Source: Chloroflexota bacterium (GTDB lineage Bacteria > Chloroflexota > Dehalococcoidia > GIF9 > UBA5620). From it: DNA of 12,028 nucleotides. Positions 7,298 to 12,028 of the stretch are shown here, in pieces; positions within the stretch are counted from its first letter, which is position 1, and every line of letters begins with the position of its first letter. The DNA is taken from assembly GCA_026389735.1 (NCBI GenBank), contig JAPLHH010000126.1, positions 1-12,028 of the forward strand, written 5' to 3'. Below the pieces are notes generated by a model that saw only the letters and a list, made by a program, of their open reading frames with translations, did no database searches and was not told the DNA's origin. A program made the position numbers and the translations under genes.

Positions 7298-8563
7298 TTA
7301 GTTGACCTCCCTGGCTGCAATGTCCTTGCGGTAATGGCAGCCATCGAAGTGGATACGAGGCAAATTTTGGTAGGCTTTAGCTCTGGCTTCAGCCATGTTT
7401 TTGCCAGTAGCTGTTACTGTGAGCACTCGTCCTCCATCAGTATATACCTGTGAATTCTCGCCAAGCTTAGTCCCGGCATGAAAGACTAGGATCTCCTTGT
7501 CCAGCTTGTCCAGTCCCGTTATGGGGAAGCCTGTCTTGTAGTTTCCCGGATATCCGGCTGATGCCATCACTACCCCAACGCAGGCATCGTTGTTCCACTC
7601 TATAGCTACTTCGCTCAGCCTATTATCTGTTATAGCGATAAGAATGTCCACTAAATCAGTCTGCAGGCGAGGTAAAATCGCCTGAGTCTCCGGGTCACCG
7701 AACCTGGCATTAAATTCTAACACTTTTGGCCTGTCAGACGCTATCATCAGTCCGGCATAAAGCACCCCTTTGTAAGGTATTCCCTCGTTGGCCATTGCTC
7801 TTACCGCCGGTTTTAGGGTTGTCTCCATTACCTGCTGGGTCAGTTTGGCGTCGAAGAACCCGGGTGGGCTATAGCTGCCCATGCCACCGGTGTTAGGGCC
7901 CTGGTCATTATCAAATATCCTCTTATAATCGCAAGCTGGAACCATAGGAACCACTGTTTTGCCATCAGTGAAGGCTAAGAGGCTCACCTCTCTGCCGGTG
8001 AGGCATTCCTCGATCACTACACTGTCACCAGCTGAACCGAAAATCTTAGCTTCCAAGATATCTGACAGAGCTTTTAAAGCTTCTCCTCTCGAAGCAGCTA
8101 CTATTACTCCCTTGCCGGCTGCCAGCCCATCAGCCTTAACCACTATTGGTACTGGTTGAGACTCAAGATATTTCTTACCTTCGGCGTAATTGGAGAAAGT
8201 GACACCTTTGGGGCAGGGGATGGCATATTTTTGCATTAGTTTCTTGGCAAAGACTTTGCTCGATTCTATCTGGGTAGCGGCTTTTGTTGGCCCGAAAATA
8301 GGTATCCCGAGATGCTCGAAGCGGTCTACAATGCCCGCAGCCAGAGGCGCTTCCGGACCAACGACAGTAAGCTCAATGCCGATGTCTTGGGCAGCTTTGG
8401 CTAAAGCCTCTATGTCATTGGAGCGGATATTCAGGTTGTGGGCAACGGATGCTGTGCCGGCATTGCCTGGGGCTACATAGAGTTCGGTGACTTTGGGGCT
8501 TTGGGCGATTTTCCAGGCAAGTGCGTGCTCCCGAGCCCCACCACCAATAACCATTACTTTCAA
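7298..8563 (-). CDS. purD: Phosphoribosylamine--glycine ligase (GAR synthetase)
   Basis: Joins glycine to phosphoribosylamine with ATP, the second step of purine synthesis. It is an ATP-grasp enzyme; 421 residues is typical. Motifs: VIGGGAREHALAW (5-17), VGPEAPL (68-74), KADGLAAGKGV (143-153, ATP-binding), GPNTGGMGSYSP (222-233) and EFNARFGDPETQ (283-294). The start is taken as TTG 8563, because the family begins M-K-V-L/M-V-I-G; ATG 8554 would cut the first beta strand. It follows the ferritin-like gene by 36 nt and touches purE, so it is part of one transcript. Confidence 0.95.
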   Translation of the reverse strand: MKVMVIGGGAREHALAWKIAQSPKVTELYVAPGNAGTASVAHNLNIRSNDIEALAKAAQDIGIELTVVGPEAPLAAGIVDRFEHLGIPIFGPTKAATQIESSKVFAKKLMQKYAIPCPKGVTFSNYAEGKKYLESQPVPIVVKADGLAAGKGVIVAASRGEALKALSDILEAKIFGSAGDSVVIEECLTGREVSLLAFTDGKTVVPMVPACDYKRIFDNDQGPNTGGMGSYSPPGFFDAKLTQQVMETTLKPAVRAMANEGIPYKGVLYAGLMIASDRPKVLEFNARFGDPETQAILPRLQTDLVDILIAITDNRLSEVAIEWNNDACVGVVMASAGYPGNYKTGFPITGLDKLDKEILVFHAGTKLGENSQVYTDGGRVLTVTATGKNMAEARAKAYQNLPRIHFDGCHYRKDIAAREVN

Positions 8564-8599
8564 ACTGGTGTTCTCTCTGCTATTTATGCGTCGTCTTTG

Positions 8600-8860
8600 T
8601 TACAATATCCCTTTGGTGAATTTCTCCGCCTGAACTGGGTCAAGCATTTGAATCAATTTAACCAGTTCGGCGACATGTTCCTTTTCATCATCTCGTATAT
8701 GTTCCAGAACCCTTATAGCCTCCTCATCTTCTAAAGTCTCGATATGCTCCTGGTACTGGTTTATGGCCTGCAATTCGGCCATCAAATCCTCACGAAGTAT
8801 CTCCAAGTCAAGCTCTCTCCCATCCTCGATTCCAGTTTTTTCGTCAAAAGAATAACTCAT
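8600..8860 (-). CDS. Small ferritin-like (EncFtn/rubrerythrin-like) protein heading the purine operon
   Basis: An 86-residue helical protein with one ferritin-like helix pair. Residues 19-70 resemble encapsulated ferritin (EncFtn): AELQAINQYQEH (28-39) and EHIRDDEKEHVAEL (53-66). By alignment to remembered EncFtn sequences, E29, E59 and H62 match the di-iron ligands, with E59-x-x-H62 as the ExxH motif. Such proteins need two subunits to make one ferroxidase site. The C-terminus (AEKFTKGIL) has no obvious encapsulin-targeting tail, and no encapsulin gene is present here. Expected role: iron oxidation/storage or oxidative-stress protection, inferred from the family only. GAGG lies about 6 nt before the ATG. 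It is the first gene after the promoter, 36 nt ahead of purD. Confidence 0.82.
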   Translation of the reverse strand: MSYSFDEKTGIEDGRELDLEILREDLMAELQAINQYQEHIETLEDEEAIRVLEHIRDDEKEHVAELVKLIQMLDPVQAEKFTKGIL

Positions 8861-8915
8861 CTCTGCCTCTTTGAATGCTTGGATGTAATCTTCCTGGCCT
8901 CCGCCAGTTTAGTTG

Positions 8916-8944
8916 AGTATATCTAGTGTGGAGGGTAAAATCAA
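8916..8944 (-). promoter_or_regulatory. Predicted promoter of the ferritin-like/pur operon
   Basis: On the minus strand, TTGATT (8944-8939) is followed after 17 nt by TATACT (8921-8916). The start would be near 8909, giving a leader of about 49 nt before ATG 8860. It is the only good promoter seen upstream of the tightly packed genes that follow. Confidence 0.6.
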
Positions 8945-8986
8945 GAGGAGTTTTTTGGAGAGTGTTTATGAACAATCCATTTTCAA

Positions 8987-9040
8987 TGTAGTTGCGACCC
9001 CGAAGGGTCGCTCTAGCGAGGCTAAAGCCTCGCAACTACA
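8987..9040. repeat. 54-bp cloverleaf-like palindromic element
   Basis: The ends TGTAGTTGCGA and TCGCAACTACA are perfect 11-bp inverted repeats. Inside are two perfect hairpins: GCGACCC/GGGTCGC around a CGAA loop (8994-9011), and GCGAGGCT/AGCCTCGC around AA (9016-9033). The outer stem competes in part with the inner ones. There is no ORF and no T tract. A half copy occurs in opposite orientation at 11672-11696, marking a dispersed repeat family. Confidence 0.85.
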
Positions 9041-9141
9041 GCTCCAGAAAAAACCGCCCTGCTAATGATAACAGTTGCTCAAAAGAAAAGCCTGAATAGA
9101 TGATACATAATCGTTGCTCAAGGCGATACTCAAGCACCCTG

Positions 9142-9150
9142 TGATACAAT
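9142..9150 (+). promoter_or_regulatory. Predicted extended -10 promoter of holA
   Basis: TGATACAAT is an extended -10 (TG-n-TACAAT) with no convincing -35 at the right distance. The start near 9157 leaves a leader of only about 10 nt before TTG 9167, so the GGGGGTG at 9154-9160 would be only partly transcribed. Confidence 0.4.
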
Positions 9151-9166
9151 GTAGGGGGTGTAAGGC

Positions 9167-10168
9167 TTGTTCTATATACTCTACGGGAAAGACGATTTCT
9201 CTCTCCAGCAAGCACTGGAGGAGATAAAAAATGAGTTGGGTAACCGAGAGATGCTGGAGGTTAATACCAGCATATTAGATGGCCAGCAGCTAAGCTTAAT
9301 CCAACTCAGAGATGCCTGTAGTGCCGTCCCATTCTTGTGCCCAAATAGGCTAGTCATCGTTAAAGGGTTGCTGGGACGCTTCGAACAGAGATCTGGGGTA
9401 GAACGGCGGGTGACTCGCGCTCGAGCAAAACTCAATTCAGGGCTGGAAGAATGGATGGGTCTGGTTGACTGTGTCAAGCAGATGTCACCGACCACTGTGT
9501 TGGTTCTAGTTGATGGTGAAATAAAGGCTAATAATCGTTTATTAAAGTCCCTGATGCCGCTAGCCCAAGTAATGACCTTTCGCCCACTAAAAGATAAAGA
9601 ACTAAGCAGCTGGATACAGGACCGGGTAAAACAAGGCGGTGGTGCCATATCTCAAGGAGCAGTTAAGCTGCTGGTTGGACTGGTTGGTGCAGATTTGTGG
9701 GTTATGAGCGGCGAAATAGATAAGCTTCTTGCCTATTGTGCAGGGCAGGTTATCACTGAGGACAGTGTCAAGCAGGTAACAAGTTATGCCAGGGAGGCTA
9801 ATATCCTTGTCCTGGTGGATGCTATCCTTGAAGGGCGAATGAAGGTGGCTCAGCAGCTGCTCCATCAGTTAATTCAGGAGGGGGCGTCTCCTTCTTATAT
9901 TCTGGCTATGATTACCCGACAACTCCGTCTGATAGTCATGGCTAAAGAGCTTGGCCAAGGATTGTTTCGGCCGGAAATTCGGAGTAGGCTGGAGCCGACT
10001 TCAGACTATGGTTTAGAGAAAGCAATAAGGCAAGCTAAGGCATACACCTTAGAACGGGTGAAGAAAACTTACCAGAAACTCTTAGAAGCTGATATTGCCA
10101 TCAAAACCGGTAAATATGATGGTGACCTGGCTCTTGACCTCCTGGTTGTTGAGCTAGGGCAAAGTTGA
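9167..10168 (+). CDS. holA: DNA polymerase III, delta subunit
   Basis: Part of the clamp loader; delta opens the sliding beta clamp so that it can be loaded on DNA. The 333 residues are normal for the family. The N-terminus FYILYGKDDF (2-11) and the SAVPFLCPNRLVIVKGL segment (52-68) are typical of domain I, which carries the clamp-contacting part. Domain II is roughly 141-212 and domain III 213-333, ending in the family pattern LLEADIAIKTGKYDGDLALDLLVVEL. The TTG start is required because FYILYG sits at the very N-terminus in relatives. GGGGGTG lies 6 nt upstream. The ROK gene follows after 46 nt and is probably cotranscribed. Confidence 0.93.
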   Translation: MFYILYGKDDFSLQQALEEIKNELGNREMLEVNTSILDGQQLSLIQLRDACSAVPFLCPNRLVIVKGLLGRFEQRSGVERRVTRARAKLNSGLEEWMGLVDCVKQMSPTTVLVLVDGEIKANNRLLKSLMPLAQVMTFRPLKDKELSSWIQDRVKQGGGAISQGAVKLLVGLVGADLWVMSGEIDKLLAYCAGQVITEDSVKQVTSYAREANILVLVDAILEGRMKVAQQLLHQLIQEGASPSYILAMITRQLRLIVMAKELGQGLFRPEIRSRLEPTSDYGLEKAIRQAKAYTLERVKKTYQKLLEADIAIKTGKYDGDLALDLLVVELGQS

Positions 10169-10214
10169 GGATACTTTGAAGCTCCTAATCAAAAGGCTCT
10201 GGAGTTAAGAAAAT

Positions 10215-11210
10215 ATGCTAACAAGTAGGCGGCGGTCGGTACTGGCTGTAGACTTGGGGGGGACTAAGATTATTACGGCAGTCATTCTATCCACCGGCGA
10301 GATCATATGTCGCAAATATTCCTTGACGTTGGCCGATGAAGGTCCTCGGCCAGTAATTAATAGACTGTCATCTGCTGTGGCTGAGACAATGGCTCAGGCA
10401 AAGTTGAAAACATCTGACATAGCCGGCATTGGCATTGCTGCCGCCGGAATTTTAGACATTGATAGAGGAATCGTAACCACTTCACCCAATTTGCCGCATT
10501 GGCATAATGTTCCGCTTCGCGATATCTTTGCTGACAGATTGGGCGTTGTTACTTATCTGATAAACGATGCCAATGCTGCTGCTCTGGGGGAGCATCGCTT
10601 TGGAGCTGGGATAGGATTTGATAATATAATCTATCTTACGGTGAGCACGGGTATTGGTGGTGGTATAATTATAGACGGTGAGCTTTACTCAGGGGCTGAC
10701 GGATGTGCTGGGGAACTGGGGCATATGACGATAGAGGCTGATGGACCTCAATGCCATTGCGGCAATTTCGGTTGTCTCGAGGCTATGGCTTCGGGTTGGG
10801 CTGTGGCTAAAGAAGCGATGATGCGCATAAATCGGGGTGAAAGAAGTTCTATCATTGAGCTTGTTAATGGCAGGCTTGAGAACATCACTGCAGAGACGGT
10901 GGCGATAGCAGCCAGACGAGGTGACCAGCTGGCCGCTGATATAGTAGCTGAAGCTGCCAAATATCTTGGTATTGGCTTGGCTAATTTGGTCAATATCTTT
11001 AATCCCGAACTCATTGTTATTGGCGGCGGCTTATCTAAAATGGGAGACATGCTGCTGAAACCAGCCCGGAAGGTACTTAAAGAAAGGGCTTTTCGGTTGC
11101 CATCTCGGACGGTGCATATTGTTCGAGCTCGTCTTGGCAGCAATGCCGGGATAATCGGTGCTGCCGCTTATGTTTTTGACCAGAAATCGGAGGGGAGTAA
11201 AAAGGCATGA
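10215..11210 (+). CDS. ROK-family sugar kinase (glucokinase-like)
   Basis: Phosphorylates a hexose such as glucose, or possibly N-acetylhexosamine, with ATP in the cytoplasm. The 331 residues show an actin-like ATPase fold: DLGGTK (13-18, phosphate loop), catalytic D118 in NDAN (117-120), STGIGGGIIIDG (144-155), GELGH (166-170, sugar-contacting E167/H170) and the ROK zinc signature with H170, C180, C182 and C187 (CHCGNFGCLEA, 180-190). IVIGGGLS (267-274) is the adenosine site. No N-terminal helix-turn-helix is present, so it is a kinase rather than a ROK repressor. GGAG is 10 nt before the ATG. The exact sugar cannot be read from the sequence. It follows holA in the same direction. 11211-11370 downstream holds no gene I can support, only a perfect CCACTAGTGG palindrome at 11297-11306. 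Confidence 0.92.
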   Translation: MLTSRRRSVLAVDLGGTKIITAVILSTGEIICRKYSLTLADEGPRPVINRLSSAVAETMAQAKLKTSDIAGIGIAAAGILDIDRGIVTTSPNLPHWHNVPLRDIFADRLGVVTYLINDANAAALGEHRFGAGIGFDNIIYLTVSTGIGGGIIIDGELYSGADGCAGELGHMTIEADGPQCHCGNFGCLEAMASGWAVAKEAMMRINRGERSSIIELVNGRLENITAETVAIAARRGDQLAADIVAEAAKYLGIGLANLVNIFNPELIVIGGGLSKMGDMLLKPARKVLKERAFRLPSRTVHIVRARLGSNAGIIGAAAYVFDQKSEGSKKA

Positions 11211-11370
11211 TTTATTGGGTACCACTTTTGCATTTCTGTCAATCCCCGGCCTAAATTGCCAGCGTGTTGATGAAACTAAGAAATGAGTCATATCGGCCAC
11301 TAGTGGACGTTTTTATAGATTAGATATGGTTGGACTTGAAATATTAAATCAGTAAGGAGGTATGTAGCAG

Positions 11371-11592
11371 ATGAAGGCAAAGGAGTTATTTGGGAAAGAA
11401 GTTATCGATGTGGATGCTAAAGTAGTAGGTAAAATTGCAGATATGGAGATAGATATCAATAAGGCGTCTATACGCGGCATTTTGGTGAAGGCAGGTTTAA
11501 CAAAAAAATTGTCAATTCTGCCGGGAGATATTGACAAGATCGGGGATAAGGTCGTACTCAAGATTGCCAAGGATAAAATACGAAAAGCGTAA
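11371..11592 (+). CDS. Small PRC-barrel domain protein
   Basis: A 73-residue protein that is essentially one PRC-barrel domain, a small beta-barrel found in photosynthetic reaction centre H subunits, in RimM and in stand-alone proteins of unknown role. Visible pattern: KELFGKEVIDVDAKVVGKI (4-22), the MEIDINKASIRGILV strands (25-39) and a terminal VVLKIAKDKI segment. The strong Shine-Dalgarno AAGGAGG (11354-11360) lies 10 nt upstream, suggesting good expression. ATG 11362 directly before it is followed at once by TAG and is not the start. It probably has its own transcript, since 160 nt separate it from the ROK gene. Function is unknown; binding to RNA, protein or membrane partners is possible. 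Confidence 0.85.
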   Translation: MKAKELFGKEVIDVDAKVVGKIADMEIDINKASIRGILVKAGLTKKLSILPGDIDKIGDKVVLKIAKDKIRKA

Positions 11593-11671
11593 CCTGATAA
11601 GCGGGCAATTCGTTGAGGCAGTTTTATCTCGGTCTGGCGGGTTAACCCTCTTGATGCCGTAAAAGATAATA

Positions 11672-11696
11672 TGTAGCTGCAAGGCTTTAGCCTCGC
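11672..11696 (-). repeat. Half copy of the 8987-9040 palindromic element
   Basis: These 25 nt match the reverse complement of 9016-9040 with two differences. Its GGCT-TT-AGCC hairpin is kept, but the second hairpin and the other end of the element are absent. Confidence 0.75.
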
Positions 11697-11710
11697 CTCC
11701 CTATGGTGGG

Positions 11711-11972
11711 AAATTCGAAATACTAAACCCTAAATTCCAAATAATATCAAAATGCAGATTTTCCAAATTCGAAACACCCGAAGTTTTGGTCTTTGGCAAT
11801 TGAACTTCCGAGCCTTTCCCCCTGTCATCCTGACCCTGAACGAAGTGAAGGGGAAGGATCTCAAAGTTTCACTCAGATTCTTGGCTACGAGATTCTTCGG
11901 TCGCTTCGCTCCCTCAGAATGACAGCTTTTTGTATGTTTTGTTCATTGGAATTTGTGATTTTGAATTTGTTT
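11711..11972. repeat. AT-rich AAATTC motif pair in inverse orientation flanking the palindromic repeat
   Basis: 11711-11742 reads AAATTCGAAA...AAATTCCAAAT. The reverse complement of 11942-11972 reads AAATTCAAAA...AAATTCCAATG, a similar pattern. The two lie on either side of the 11824-11923 repeat. This may be a composite intergenic element or simply two members of one AT-rich family. Confidence 0.4.
11824..11923. repeat. 100-bp palindromic repeat, second copy of the GTCA...TGAC family
   Basis: It starts GTCATCCTGACCCTGAACG and ends CTCAGAATGAC, nearly the same ends as 6756-6825. The first 39 nt differ at three positions. About 30 extra nt lie in the middle, where GAGATTCTT-like sequence is partly duplicated (11875 and 11890 areas). 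Confidence 0.8.
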
Positions 11973-11990
11973 ATGGCTTTTTCCCTTCTC

Positions 11991-12028
11991 GTCATTGCGA
12001 GCGAAGCGAAGCAATCTCACCTCACCCT
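11991..12028. repeat. Start of a third palindromic repeat type, cut by the window edge
   Basis: GTCATTGCGAGCGAAGCGAAG followed by CAATCTC resembles a very common bacterial intergenic repeat whose other end would read GATTGC...GCAATGAC. It shares the GTCAT end and the CGAAG core with the 11824 element but is a separate type. Only the left part is in the window. Confidence 0.6.

Larger units (their letters stand above)
8861..9166. other. Divergent intergenic region between the purine operon and holA
   Basis: These 306 nt hold no gene. They contain the minus-strand operon promoter (8916-8944), a cloverleaf-like palindrome (8987-9040) and the holA extended -10 (9142-9150). GTTGCTCAA occurs twice (9074-9082 and 9113-9121), and GATAC three times (9102, 9125, 9143), of unknown meaning. 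No purine riboswitch-like structure was recognised in the operon leader of about 49 nt. Confidence 0.6.
11593..12028. other. Gene-free, repeat-rich tail of the window
   Basis: No coding region is supportable. The stretch holds a half palindrome (11672-11696), an AT-rich motif seen twice in inverse orientation (11711-11742 and 11942-11972), a full GTCA...TGAC repeat (11824-11923) and the start of another repeat type (11991 to the edge). A GGGTTAACCC palindrome lies at 11639-11648. No clear terminator for the PRC-barrel gene was found. Confidence 0.75.

Noticed and set aside
8861..8915. Possible purine riboswitch in the operon leader
   Set aside because: The leader is about 49 nt and shows neither the three-helix arrangement nor the conserved loops of purine riboswitches.
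9181..9648. 155-codon minus-strand frame in holA
   Set aside because: It is antisense to the well-supported holA frame and has no recognisable motifs.
11207..11254. Short ATG frame overlapping the ROK stop codon (15 codons)
   Set aside because: The ATGA overlap is typical of coupled genes, but the frame ends after 15 codons and has no recognisable sequence.
11362..11367. ATGTAG start-stop between the ribosome site and the PRC-barrel start
   Set aside because: The ATG is only 1 nt from GGAGG, too close for initiation, so a regulatory minimal ORF is unlikely.

Overview
The window looks like a chromosomal segment of a bacterium, probably an uncultured, anaerobic Chloroflexota (Dehalococcoidia-like). 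That guess rests on three things: small ferritin-like and PRC-barrel proteins of a kind common there, tandem Ig-like lipoproteins, and several families of short palindromic intergenic repeats. No rRNA or marker phylogeny is available, so it is an inference. There are no tRNA or rRNA genes, no CRISPR array, no transposase and no phage genes.

Layout. (1) 1-526, minus strand: the N-terminal part of a biotin-protein ligase, cut by the window edge, divergent from a Sir2 deacetylase gene (674-1471, plus). Each has a good sigma-70-type promoter in the 147-nt gap. (2) 1689-4200, plus: two tandem genes for secreted lipoproteins built from Ig-like/PKD beta-sandwich modules. The second is broken by two frame-disrupting changes, one of them a 7-bp tandem duplication exactly over the lipobox codons. 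(3) 8860-4209, minus: a compact operon reading ferritin-like protein, purD, purE, purB, purC, purS, with one promoter ahead of the ferritin-like gene and a palindromic repeat inserted between purE and purB. It supplies several steps of de novo IMP synthesis: GAR synthetase, CAIR formation, SAICAR synthetase, adenylosuccinate lyase and the small FGAM synthetase subunit. purQ, purL and purK are not in the window. (4) 9167-11592, plus: holA (DNA polymerase III delta), a ROK-family sugar kinase, and a small PRC-barrel protein. (5) 11593-12028: a gene-free, repeat-rich tail.

Most of the window is ordinary housekeeping. The points worth a second look are the lipobox slippage site, the cloverleaf-like palindrome at 8987-9040 with its half copy at 11672-11696, the GTCA...TGAC repeat found both inside the purine operon and in the tail, and the ferritin-like gene (EncFtn type) heading the purine operon. 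I found no convincing undescribed multi-gene system.
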